Shown in pieces: positions 26,587-34,842 of a DNA stretch of 64,000 nucleotides. Below the pieces are notes generated by a model, which worked only from the letters and a program-made list of their open reading frames with translations, was not told the origin of the DNA and made no database searches. The position numbers and the translations under genes are program-made. Every line of letters begins with the position of its first letter. The stretch's first letter is position 1. Source of the DNA: Sphingobacterium sp. SRCM116780. GTDB taxonomy: Bacteria > Bacteroidota > Bacteroidia > Sphingobacteriales > Sphingobacteriaceae. The stretch lies in the NCBI RefSeq assembly GCF_021442025.1, contig NZ_CP090446.1, positions 3,596,001 through 3,660,000 on the forward strand, read 5' to 3'.

Positions 26587-29500
26587 ATGTACAAAATTTA
26601 TACTAAATTTTTCTGTATGCCTTCTGGAGGTATACCTAAACTGTTATTAATAATGAAGCTCACCACATTCATATTAATTATCTCATTAATGCAGGTTAGT
26701 GCAGCAACTTTTGGTCAGAGGATGACTTTAAAGCAAAGCAATATAACCCTTGAAAAAGTATTCAGGGAGATCATCAGACAAACAGGATATGATGTACTAA
26801 TTACAGATACTAAATTCCAATTGTCTAAGAAAATCAATGTAAACTTTAACAAAGCACCCTTATCTGAAGTGCTAGATCAACTCGTTCAAGGAACAAATCT
26901 GACTTATAGTATTGATGACAAAAGTGTTAAGCTGAAGGAGCGCAAAGCCTATATGACAGATCCTACAATTTCTCAACAGCAATACGTTGATTTGAATGGT
27001 AAAGTAATTGATGAGAATGGAAAGCCCATAGCGGGCGTTAGCTTATTGGTAAATGGGAAAGGGGCAAGTACAGATCTAGAAGGTCGTTTTTTATTGCGCA
27101 ACATACATGATAATGATGTTATTCGTGTAACCAGTGTTGGTTATGAATCTATTGATTTTCAAATTATTAAAAATTCCAGCAGTTATGTTTTGGCTGCTTT
27201 GAGAAAGAGCCAAAGTGAGCTGTTGAGTATCACTTACGGCGCAAGACCATCGATCACAATAAAGCTTAAGCAAGCAATCAGCGTCTTGAACGAGACTGTA
27301 GTAATCGGATATGGAAGTCAAAAGAAAGAAGATGTAACTGGATCAATATCTTCAATAGATGATAAAACGTTAATGCAGAATACGGTGGGCACTGCAAGTT
27401 TTGACCGTGCGTTAGGTGGATTGGCAAAAGGAGTATTTGTATCACAAAGTACAGGTGATCCTGGTGCAAGCGCTAGTATCAATATCAGAGGTTTTACCTC
27501 TCCTTTTTCAGGAGGAAGTAACCAGCCGCTATTTGTGATTGATGGGGTAAGTTTTAATCTAGATGCTCCTTTCAATACGGGAGGTTTTACAAACAGTATG
27601 CCGCAAGCGAATCCACTGTTATCACTTGATCCGAATAATATAGAAAGCATCGACATCTTAAAGGATGCTGCAGCTACAGCTATTTATGGTTCTAGGGGTG
27701 CAAACGGTGTCATTATCGTCACTACGAAAAAAGGTAAGAAAGGGGAAAAGACTCAGGTAGATTTTTCATTTACCACCTCAATTGGTAAGCCTGCAAATCA
27801 GCTAAAGCTCATGAATACAGATCAGTTTAAAACTTATACCGACCTGATCTTCAAGAACACAGTTGACGCAGTAAATAAGGGGCAGGTAAGCGCTGGTAAT
27901 CTTGCACCGTTTATTGATGGTAAAATGGCCGATATTAAAAAGGATCTTGTAACGAATAAATATGTGTATAATGGGTTGAATCCTACTTATTTTGGAAAGG
28001 AGAATACCAATTGGGTTGATGAAATTTACAGAGATAATGCCTTAACTCACCAGGCCAACCTCAATTTTAGAGGAAGTTCCAACAATACAACTTATAGTTT
28101 AGGCGGATCGTATCTGGATCAGAATGGAACCATGATCAACAGTTCTCTAAAACAATATAATTTTTATACCAATCTGAATATGAACTTAAATAAGTTTATT
28201 ACAGTCGGTAGTTCTATTCGTGTTGGACATACCTTAAATAAGTCAGGAAGATTTGGTGCCGGATCTGAAGCAAGCTCATTTGTGTTAACTGCAAGACCAG
28301 ATTTGCCTGTATTTAATGAGCAGGGAGGATTTATGTTGCAATCTAATTTTGATTTTGGCTATGAAGCTTTCAGTCCTAATCCTGTGGCACAGTTGCAGTA
28401 TAAAATGGCCGATAAAGGATATACCTTATTGGGAAATGCCTTTGCAGAAGTAGCTGTGTTGAAAAATTTGAAGATAAAGGCAGATTTTAATACCGGATTA
28501 TTTCTAACCAAAGGAGATTTCTTTAGCCCAACGGTGACAAACGGTTTTTATCCAGGTAGTCCCTTACAGGAAGCCACATTACAAATTTCAGATGCATTGA
28601 ACTTCAATAAGGTGATAAATTTGACAGCAAATTATCTACTTGCATTGGATAAGCATCATATGGAATTTGTAGCGGGTTATGCCGTGGATAGAACTACTGT
28701 GAGAAGAGGATTTACATATTTCTCTGGTTTTCCAGATGATGAGGTGCTGATTAATGCAAACAATGCTGCCAGTGTAATTGACTATGGTGACGGCAGAATT
28801 GAATCGGGTCTCAATTCTATTTTTGGCAGAGCACTATATAACTACGACAATCGGTATCTGGCAACAGTTAACTTTCGTTCTGATGCTTCTTCGAAATTTG
28901 GACCGGATAAAAAGCGTGGGTATTTCCCCTCTGTTTCATTAGGCTGGAATATGAATAATGAGGCTTTTTTTAAAGAACAGAATTTGGTTGAACACTTAAA
29001 ATTAAGGGGAAGTTTAGGAAGGACAGGATCTTCAAATATTGACGATTTCTCTTATTTTCAGTTCTTCGAAAAGGGATTTAGAGATAACGGTATTTACAAT
29101 GGTTTACCAGCGGTTTTGTTTTCATCAACACTACCTAATGCTGATATTTCATGGGAAACGACAACCGAATACAATCTTGGACTTGATTTTGGTTTTAAGG
29201 CAAGACGCGTGTATGGAAGTATCGACTTTTACAACAGGGAAACTAAAGGTGCGTTGGCACCAACACCTTTTCCTTTAGAGTTGGGCCCTGAAGTTTTTAC
29301 TTCTAATCTGGTAAATATGTCGAACAAAGGATTGGAGTTAGAGCTTGGTGTCGATATATTACGTAACAAGCAGGGGTTTAACTGGAGTGTGGCTGCTAAC
29401 TGGTCCTTCAATCGCAGTAAAATCAAGTCATTAAATGGAGCTGTTATTCCTTCGTATCAGCTGGATAGTTATATTGTTGGAGAACCTGTTGGAACGATAA

Positions 29501-30195
29501 AAGGTTATAAGGTTGCGGGCATTTTTCAAAATCAAGCAGAAGTAGACGCTTTAAATGCAGCTGCTGCAACAAAATATGGCGCTGGTACTTATTACGAACG
29601 TAAAGGAACAAGTGTTGGAGATTATAAAACCATTGATGTGGATGGCGATGGACGAATTACAGATGCCGATAGAGCTGTTATTGGAAGTATAGAACCCGAT
29701 TTCTTTGGTGGATTGACAAACACTTTTGCCTACAAAGGTTTTGAGCTGACTGCGTTTTGTCAATTTGTATCAGGTGTAGAGGCTGACTGGAGAAATGCCC
29801 GTATGAATGGACGTAGTTATCCTGCAAAAAATAATTTGGTTATGTATGCAGACAATACCTGGACACCTGAAAACCCCAATGCTGAATTTGCAAGGGTGGT
29901 GTATACCGATCCAGGAAACAATAGAAAAGTAACCGATCGTAATATTTATGATGCTTCTTATTTTAAGTTAAAGAACCTTTACATGAGGTACACTTTCCCT
30001 ACAACAATTTCTAAAAAATTGATGGTTTCGAATTTAGCCCTGTTTACTTCCATGTCGAATGTATTCACCATAACCAAATGGCCAGGCACAGATCCAGAGA
30101 CAGTTTCAGGAGTAAATATTCCGTTAAGAGGTACCAATACAGATCCTTACCCGCTGACCAGAAATATATCATTCGGTTTATCAGTTAACTTCTAA
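26587..30195 (+). CDS. SusC/RagA-type TonB-linked outer-membrane transporter with STN domain
   Basis: A 1202-aa outer-membrane transporter. Leader and signal peptide 1-44 (LTTFILIISLMQVSAATFGQ), STN domain ~47-115 (ITLEKVFREIIRQTGYDVLI), CarboxypepD_reg domain ~135-205 (LNGKVIDENGKPIAGVSLLV), the ETVVIGYGSQKKEDVTGSIS start of the SusC plug, plug motif INIRGF and YGSRGANGVIIVTTKKG, then the barrel to the C-terminal LSVNF. The STN domain marks it as a signalling transporter controlled by the FecI/FecR pair. It forms an operon with SusD (11-nt gap) and a TlpA protein. Substrate unknown: no glycosidase or lyase is nearby. Confidence 0.96.
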   Translation: MYKIYTKFFCMPSGGIPKLLLIMKLTTFILIISLMQVSAATFGQRMTLKQSNITLEKVFREIIRQTGYDVLITDTKFQLSKKINVNFNKAPLSEVLDQLVQGTNLTYSIDDKSVKLKERKAYMTDPTISQQQYVDLNGKVIDENGKPIAGVSLLVNGKGASTDLEGRFLLRNIHDNDVIRVTSVGYESIDFQIIKNSSSYVLAALRKSQSELLSITYGARPSITIKLKQAISVLNETVVIGYGSQKKEDVTGSISSIDDKTLMQNTVGTASFDRALGGLAKGVFVSQSTGDPGASASINIRGFTSPFSGGSNQPLFVIDGVSFNLDAPFNTGGFTNSMPQANPLLSLDPNNIESIDILKDAAATAIYGSRGANGVIIVTTKKGKKGEKTQVDFSFTTSIGKPANQLKLMNTDQFKTYTDLIFKNTVDAVNKGQVSAGNLAPFIDGKMADIKKDLVTNKYVYNGLNPTYFGKENTNWVDEIYRDNALTHQANLNFRGSSNNTTYSLGGSYLDQNGTMINSSLKQYNFYTNLNMNLNKFITVGSSIRVGHTLNKSGRFGAGSEASSFVLTARPDLPVFNEQGGFMLQSNFDFGYEAFSPNPVAQLQYKMADKGYTLLGNAFAEVAVLKNLKIKADFNTGLFLTKGDFFSPTVTNGFYPGSPLQEATLQISDALNFNKVINLTANYLLALDKHHMEFVAGYAVDRTTVRRGFTYFSGFPDDEVLINANNAASVIDYGDGRIESGLNSIFGRALYNYDNRYLATVNFRSDASSKFGPDKKRGYFPSVSLGWNMNNEAFFKEQNLVEHLKLRGSLGRTGSSNIDDFSYFQFFEKGFRDNGIYNGLPAVLFSSTLPNADISWETTTEYNLGLDFGFKARRVYGSIDFYNRETKGALAPTPFPLELGPEVFTSNLVNMSNKGLELELGVDILRNKQGFNWSVAANWSFNRSKIKSLNGAVIPSYQLDSYIVGEPVGTIKGYKVAGIFQNQAEVDALNAAAATKYGAGTYYERKGTSVGDYKTIDVDGDGRITDADRAVIGSIEPDFFGGLTNTFAYKGFELTAFCQFVSGVEADWRNARMNGRSYPAKNNLVMYADNTWTPENPNAEFARVVYTDPGNNRKVTDRNIYDASYFKLKNLYMRYTFPTTISKKLMVSNLALFTSMSNVFTITKWPGTDPETVSGVNIPLRGTNTDPYPLTRNISFGLSVNF

Positions 30196-30206
30196 ATTCT
30201 AAAAAA

Positions 30207-31655
30207 ATGAGATCATTAAATATATATAAGTTAAGTGGATTACTCCTTTTAAGCACGCTTTCTATTGTTCAGTCTTGCAACATTGATGATATAAAACCTT
30301 CCAATGCGATCACGGAAGAAAATGTGATTCGTGATGAAACTACGGCGCAGTACGTGCTAAATAGTGTTTATGTAAGATGGCGTGCCTGGTATACAGGTTC
30401 ATCTGCTGTTTATCAGGGTTATTTGAGTAATGAAATTATTCCAACAGCAATATTGGACGAAGCGGAAGGAATGGATGTTAATAATGTTACGCCTGATAAC
30501 CAATTTGTACAAGGATACTACACGGAGCTCTATGGCCTTATTAACCAGGCAAATTGGTTAATTGCGTCCTTGGAAGCAGATAAAGCTCCTGGCATGAGTG
30601 CTGTAAGAAAAAATGAAATGATTGCTGAAGCCAAGTGTCAGCGTGCAATGGCTCATTTTAACCTATTGAGATGTTTTGGTCAGTTTTATGATTTAAATTC
30701 TCAGTATGGTGTTGTAATCAGACTAGAGCCTTCCAGAGGTTTGCAAATAGACGCGAGAAAGACTGTTCAGGAATCCTATGACGCAATCATTAACGACTTG
30801 CAATTTGCAGCCATTAATGGGCCAAAAGGAGTTGTACATACCCAGGTGAGCAGCACTACCGCAAGTGCATTCTTAGCCAAAGTTTATCTGTATGCTGGTA
30901 ATTTTTCTGCAGCACAATCCGAAGCCCTAAAAGTGATGAATAATACGGATAGTTATGGTCTTGAAGGTAATTTTAAAGATATCTTCTTAAAAAGATTCGA
31001 GTCTAAAGAGACCTTATTCTCCCCTTTTGCAAATGGTGATACAGAGAAACATCCTTCGATGAGCAGAATTCAACTTACGCTTTATTCAAATGATTTGGAG
31101 CAATTGGCTAATAATCAGGTAGCAGGTGGCGGTAGCTTGAGTGGTAATGGCAGTGGATATGATCCGCGATTCAGCTATGCTTATGCCGTCAATTCGAAAG
31201 GACCTCAATTCAATGGAAAGTACCCTTATTTTGATCGGGATTTTTCAAATACATTTCCAATATCAGGGCTTACAACCTATCAGCTTAGGATGGCCGAAAT
31301 CTATTTGATCCATGCAGAAGCAAAGGCACGTTTAGCGACTGGAAACACAGCAGATACTGAGGCAATTGCTGATGTAAATGCAATTAGATTGAGAGCTGGT
31401 GGACTGAGTCCGATTGCTCCTGCTAATAAAGCAGCTTTGCTAGTTGCTATCCGTCAGGAGAAATTACTGGAATTATTTGGCGAAAATGGAGAACCCTGGT
31501 TTGATATTGTACGTTTTGATCGATTAGGAGACTTGAATGCCGCTACTGTTAAATCAACAATTAGCAATGCGAACAAGTTCATTATGCCGCTGGCTAAGAC
31601 GGTACTATTAGGTAACAACAAATTAATTCAAAACCCAGGTTATCCAAGTTATTAA
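30207..31655 (+). CDS. SusD/RagB-type outer-membrane lipoprotein
   Basis: A 482-aa surface lipoprotein that closes over the SusC channel and binds substrate. A lipobox LSIVQSC places the lipidated cysteine at residue 24. TPR-like helices and the SusD domains follow, with typical segments ECQRAMAHFNLLRCFGQFY (written here with K for E in the sequence, AKCQRAMAHFNLLRCFGQ) and the C-terminal RQEKLLELFGENGEPWFDIVRF. Slightly shorter than many SusD proteins (500-600 aa). Encoded between SusC and a TlpA protein. Confidence 0.95.
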   Translation: MRSLNIYKLSGLLLLSTLSIVQSCNIDDIKPSNAITEENVIRDETTAQYVLNSVYVRWRAWYTGSSAVYQGYLSNEIIPTAILDEAEGMDVNNVTPDNQFVQGYYTELYGLINQANWLIASLEADKAPGMSAVRKNEMIAEAKCQRAMAHFNLLRCFGQFYDLNSQYGVVIRLEPSRGLQIDARKTVQESYDAIINDLQFAAINGPKGVVHTQVSSTTASAFLAKVYLYAGNFSAAQSEALKVMNNTDSYGLEGNFKDIFLKRFESKETLFSPFANGDTEKHPSMSRIQLTLYSNDLEQLANNQVAGGGSLSGNGSGYDPRFSYAYAVNSKGPQFNGKYPYFDRDFSNTFPISGLTTYQLRMAEIYLIHAEAKARLATGNTADTEAIADVNAIRLRAGGLSPIAPANKAALLVAIRQEKLLELFGENGEPWFDIVRFDRLGDLNAATVKSTISNANKFIMPLAKTVLLGNNKLIQNPGYPSY

Positions 31656-31685
31656 ACCACCTATACACTTTATAAACAAAAGAAA

Positions 31686-33110
31686 ATGATTAAGAAATTA
31701 TTATTCATGCTGACCATATGTGGTAGCACCTGGATGGCATTAGGACAAAAGAAAATGAATGGAACAGAGGCGACTGTTGTGGTTGAGCAAAGTTCAGTTA
31801 AGGCAGACTCTATGTGGGTTGTTGATCCGATAAAGGATAAGGCTTTTTTTGTAAAACCTGATGCTCAGGGACGTTTTGTGATTACCTTCAAACCCGTTTT
31901 TCCACGATTGGTTAAAATTGGAATTGATGCACCTAAGAAATGGCGGATTGAGCTTGACCTGGAAAATGGCGATGCGATAAAGATTGAAACTGATTATGCC
32001 GCGAACACCAAGTTTTCTGGTAAAGGGGCAATGAAGGCAGAAGTGCTATTTCGGGATACAAAAGCTTATATTGATGCTGATCGGAAAATGGAAATGGAAA
32101 AAATCCCTGCAAATGATTTGCAGCAACAATTTACCCATATCGCCGATCAGTCTATCGCATTTTTGGAAGCTAATAAGCAACATGTCAGTCCTGTTTTTTA
32201 TAAGGAACAATCAATTAAATTTAAGTATGGTCGTTTGGGGCGTCAGTTTGATGTGCCGATCTATTTAAAAAACTGGGGAGGACGCAAATTGTCAACGGTT
32301 ATACCAGATGGCTATTGGGATTTGGATAAAGGGCTTAAAATGGATGATCAGTTGCTTTCGAATACGGGGTATACCAATCTTATGATGTATAGTTATGTGA
32401 GCTTTTTAAGATTAAAAGCGCTTGCTGATCAGGGAATGCTGGATAGTGCTTTATCTATTGAGAAAAGAACTGAGTTAGATTATAGCCTAATTGAAAAGAA
32501 CTATACAGGAAAAACCCGTAGTATGGCTTTGCGAACAACGCTACAATCTGGGTTTAACAGAGCTAAAGATGTAGAGGTATTTAAACCGTTACTGGATAAA
32601 TATATAAGTCAGTATGCTACTCATGAGGATGCTACGTTGGCATTGAGTAACTACAATAGCTTTGCTAAAACGAATGTTGGGAAGGTGCCACCTTTCTTTA
32701 CACTTAAGGATCTGGATGAAAAGGATGTTACCTTGAAAGATTTTACCGGCAAGGTGGTGTACATGGACTTTTGGGCCAGCTGGTGTAGTCCATGCCGACA
32801 CGAGATGCAAGAAGGTAATCCTAAATTACATGCAGCATTTAAAGATAATAAGGATGTTGTTTTTCTTTATGTAAGTATTGATGATCGGGCTGATTTATGG
32901 AGAAAAGCCATTGCGGAAGATAAAATTGAAGGAGTTCATGTACTTTCGGCAGGTGGTTTTAATAGTCCTGTTGGTAAAGCATTTAATATTAATGGCGTTC
33001 CACATTATATCCTTATCGGAAAGGATGGAAAAATAGTTGATAATAATGCGTCAAGACCCAGTGAGGATATAACCCAGACGAAGATTAACGAAGCTTTACA
33101 GGCTAAGTAA
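31686..33110 (+). CDS. TlpA-family thiol-disulfide oxidoreductase with N-terminal DUF4369-like domain
   Basis: A 474-aa exported protein. Signal peptide 1-20 (LLFMLTICGSTWMALGQ), a beta-rich DUF4369-like domain ~22-120, a helical linker, and a C-terminal thioredoxin fold (~330-474) with WASWCSPC (C367, C370) and the cis-proline segment NGVPHYILIGKDG. Such proteins often close SusCD loci that lack carbohydrate enzymes. It could keep cysteines of the imported substrate or of locus proteins reduced; that role is inference. A strong hairpin follows 19 nt after the stop. Confidence 0.92.
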   Translation: MIKKLLFMLTICGSTWMALGQKKMNGTEATVVVEQSSVKADSMWVVDPIKDKAFFVKPDAQGRFVITFKPVFPRLVKIGIDAPKKWRIELDLENGDAIKIETDYAANTKFSGKGAMKAEVLFRDTKAYIDADRKMEMEKIPANDLQQQFTHIADQSIAFLEANKQHVSPVFYKEQSIKFKYGRLGRQFDVPIYLKNWGGRKLSTVIPDGYWDLDKGLKMDDQLLSNTGYTNLMMYSYVSFLRLKALADQGMLDSALSIEKRTELDYSLIEKNYTGKTRSMALRTTLQSGFNRAKDVEVFKPLLDKYISQYATHEDATLALSNYNSFAKTNVGKVPPFFTLKDLDEKDVTLKDFTGKVVYMDFWASWCSPCRHEMQEGNPKLHAAFKDNKDVVFLYVSIDDRADLWRKAIAEDKIEGVHVLSAGGFNSPVGKAFNINGVPHYILIGKDGKIVDNNASRPSEDITQTKINEALQAK

Positions 33111-33129
33111 AATTTTATATAAATCCGTT

Positions 33130-33186
33130 AAATAGCCTTTTAAGTGTTGTATCATAATTATGATGTCGACACTTAAAAGGCTATTT
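33130..33186 (+). terminator. Terminator of the SusC/SusD/TlpA operon
   Basis: An 18-bp perfect stem (33130-33147 with 33169-33186) encloses 21 nt that contain a second palindrome, ATCATAATTATGAT. A TTTGTTTG tract follows on the plus strand. Confidence 0.8.
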
Positions 33187-33388
33187 GTTTGAAGAGACTG
33201 TATAGTTGATCCCTCAATAAAGTAGCTTTATAGTAAATACTATTTGTTCCGATTGTTGTTCGGAAAAAGTCCATATTATTACTAAAGTTTAATTGCAAAA
33301 CTGCCGTTGAGTTTTGTAATCAGCCCGTCTGATGAACAAACTATTAAGTAAAATCTTCATACATGGTTATTTTGAGTTTAAATCTAAT

Positions 33389-33517
33389 AATCCACTATTC
33401 AAAAGCCAAAACAATTGACAATTCGTAGCAGTTGACTTACAATTCGTTAAGAAGGATGCAATTTGCTATTGGTGGTGAGTTTCGTGAGGGATTAAATGGC
33501 ATAAAAAAAGGAAACAC
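33389..33517 (+). repeat. Direct repeat copy A (matches 34527-34658)
   Basis: The first 94 nt (33389-33482) match 34527-34620 with about six differences. After a short divergent stretch, GGCATAAAAAAAGGAAACAC (33498-33517) matches 34639-34658 exactly. In copy B this last part is the distal arm and T-run of the tRNA-Glu terminator, so copy A is a duplicate of the tRNA 3' flank lacking the tRNA. Confidence 0.85.
33418..33447 (+). promoter_or_regulatory. Candidate LytTR-class operator in repeat copy A
   Basis: ACAATTCGT (33418-33426) and ACAATTCGT (33439-33447) are identical direct repeats 12 nt apart. No gene follows on the plus strand. Confidence 0.4.
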
Positions 33518-33522
33518 TCCTA

Positions 33523-33734
33523 TCTGGTTTAAGTGTTCGCTCTTTCAGCGGTCACTTAAATTTAATATTAAAACAAAGACTCTGTCTGGAAATAGAGCAG
33601 AGAGATAATGGTTAAGAGCTTTAAATTTTATATAGCAGAAAAGGGAATGAACTACGTATAGTGCAGTATTTCGGTCTGGAGACCTTAGTTTTCGAATGAG
33701 GATTTAAGTGATCCTTTGGAACACTTAAACCAGA
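33523..33734. mobile_element. Inverted-repeat-bounded element, MITE-like
   Basis: Outer arms TCTGGTTTAAGTGTTC (33523-33538) and its exact reverse complement (33719-33734) bound 212 nt. Inner arms CACTTAAAT (33551-33559) and ATTTAAGTG (33702-33710) repeat the same ACTTAAA theme in nested order. No coding capacity and no obvious target duplication. It could be a MITE, an IS remnant or a large hairpin. Confidence 0.4.
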
Positions 33735-33803
33735 GTGGGTTTCATAGAAGCACTTCAGCCGCCATATTGCCAAACCAATGTTGTGCGTTCCGCATTGATT
33801 ACG

Positions 33804-34325
33804 TTAGTTATATTCAGTTAATTTATCTTTTAATAATTTTTCAAGTTCGTTAAAATTACACTTCAGAACAGTAGAAGTTATTGAGAAAGGTGTTCCAAAT
33901 TTTTTCATATTTTTTGCCATTAACTTCCGTTTCATTCCACTTGCTTCCTCTAACTTTTCTTCAGGATTTTTCACAAAAATTAGCAAAAATCTCATTAACA
34001 TAAATTCCACTGATTTTATATCTGTAATCTCATTCCATTTAATTAATCCATTGCTCATTAAACTGATGTTATCATTAATTCCGTTGCTGTCAATTGTCAA
34101 ATTATTTTTTGAAACTAATATTTTTAATCTGTAAATGCTTGTAGTAAAATAAATTGAGACGAAAACAATTCCAGTCAATATTCTAAATTCTGAACTTATT
34201 TTGGATGTAGAAATAAAATTATGAGGATTTAAAATGACAATTATTCCCAAAGTCACACAAAATAATGAAAGGGATAAAGCCATTAGTGTCTTTTTCTTGT
34301 CTATTTCAATTTCAATTTTCTTCAT
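33804..34325 (-). CDS. STM3941-family membrane protein
   Basis: A 173-aa protein with two membrane segments (about 12-31 and 43-63) and a C-terminal PH-like domain. The run of motifs SNGLIKWNEITDIKSVEF, RFLLIFVKNPEEKL, MKRKLMAKNMKKFGTPFSI and the final FNELEKLLKDKL are those of the STM3941 family, whose function is unknown. It stands alone between the two direct repeat copies beside tRNA-Glu, so it may be horizontally acquired cargo. Confidence 0.82.
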   Translation of the reverse strand: MKKIEIEIDKKKTLMALSLSLFCVTLGIIVILNPHNFISTSKISSEFRILTGIVFVSIYFTTSIYRLKILVSKNNLTIDSNGINDNISLMSNGLIKWNEITDIKSVEFMLMRFLLIFVKNPEEKLEEASGMKRKLMAKNMKKFGTPFSITSTVLKCNFNELEKLLKDKLTEYN

Positions 34326-34647
34326 TTTATACTTTGTGGTTGATTTTAGGGAGAAACAGTCAATATGCTGATGTACAACTCGAATATATGGCTATTGCTC
34401 AATTTCAAAAATTAGCGTAGCGATATGATAAGAGCTGTTTTCCATTTTTATTCTTTTTTATTTTGTTTCGTGTATAAACGTTTAAACTCGCTTATTGACA
34501 GATTGGTTATTTGTGTTAAAGAAAACAATCCACTATCCAAATGCCAAAACCATTTACAATTCGTAGCAGTTGGCTTACAATTCGTTAAGAAGGATGTAAT
34601 TTGCTATTGGTGGTGAGTTTGAGACACATATTTTTATTGGCATAAAA
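34326..34647. other. Intergenic region between the STM3941 gene and tRNA-Glu
   Basis: About 320 nt. The first 200 nt show nothing. The last 120 nt are repeat copy B. A 63-codon frame on the plus strand here crosses the repeat and is not considered a gene. Confidence 0.6.
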
Positions 34648-34658
34648 AAAGGAAACAC
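34527..34658 (+). repeat. Direct repeat copy B, abutting the tRNA-Glu terminator
   Basis: Partner of 33389-33517. The repeat ends inside the terminator of tRNA-Glu, 24 nt from the mature tRNA 3' end. The 1.0 kb between the two copies carries the STM3941 gene and the MITE-like element. Confidence 0.85.
34556..34585 (+). promoter_or_regulatory. Candidate LytTR-class operator in repeat copy B
   Basis: Two identical ACAATTCGT repeats (34556-34564 and 34577-34585) are 12 nt apart. TAATTTGC, close to a -7 box, follows 11 nt later, an arrangement like an activator site beside a promoter, yet no plus-strand gene lies downstream. Confidence 0.42.
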
Positions 34659-34679
34659 CTATGATAAAGTGTTTCCTTT
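34648..34679 (-). terminator. Terminator of tRNA-Glu
   Basis: An 11-bp stem (34648-34658 with 34669-34679, AAAGGAAACAC and its complement) begins 3 nt after the mature tRNA 3' end on the minus strand and is followed there by a run of seven T. Confidence 0.85.
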
Positions 34680-34681
34680 AG

Positions 34682-34753
34682 TAGCCCGTAGGGGAATCGA
34701 ACCCCTGTTTCTAGAATGAAAATCTAACGTCCTAACCCCTAGACGAACGGGCC
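34682..34753 (-). tRNA. tRNA-Glu (anticodon TTC)
   Basis: The minus strand gives a 72-nt cloverleaf: acceptor GGCCCGT/ACGGGCT, a D-arm with GGGGTTAGGA, the anticodon arm TTAGA-TTTTCAT-TCTAG with TTC at positions 34-36, a four-base variable loop, the T-arm AGGGG-TTCGATT-CCCCT and discriminator A. CCA is not encoded. The acceptor ends in a G-U pair. It has its own -7 box 42 nt upstream, so it is expressed independently of purD. Confidence 0.97.
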
Positions 34754-34794
34754 ATTTTTTGCATCTCTTAACGAGATTTCCTTGTTTGGAGATG

Positions 34795-34802
34795 CAAATA
34801 TA
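34795..34802 (-). promoter_or_regulatory. -7 promoter box (TATATTTG) of tRNA-Glu
   Basis: Minus strand TATATTTG lies 41 nt before the mature tRNA 5' end. The leader contains a GCATCTC/GAGATGC inverted repeat (34761-34767 and 34789-34795). Confidence 0.55.
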
Positions 34803-34842
34803 GCGCTTTTTATCAATCTTCCAAAAAAGATTTCAAAATTTA

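Larger units (their letters stand above)
33111..33803. other. Gene-free island segment between the SusCD locus and the STM3941 gene
   Basis: 693 nt without a coding region. It contains, in order, the terminator hairpin, repeat copy A with its 9-12-9 site, and an inverted-repeat-bounded element of ~215 nt. Confidence 0.6.

Noticed and set aside
33130..33186. The 18-bp inverted repeat as the end of a mobile element
   Set aside because: It sits 19 nt after a stop codon, folds as one hairpin and is followed by T-rich sequence, so a terminator is the simpler reading.
34425..34616. A 63-codon plus-strand frame before tRNA-Glu
   Set aside because: It runs across repeat copy B and its candidate operator, has no family resemblance and is not kept in copy A.
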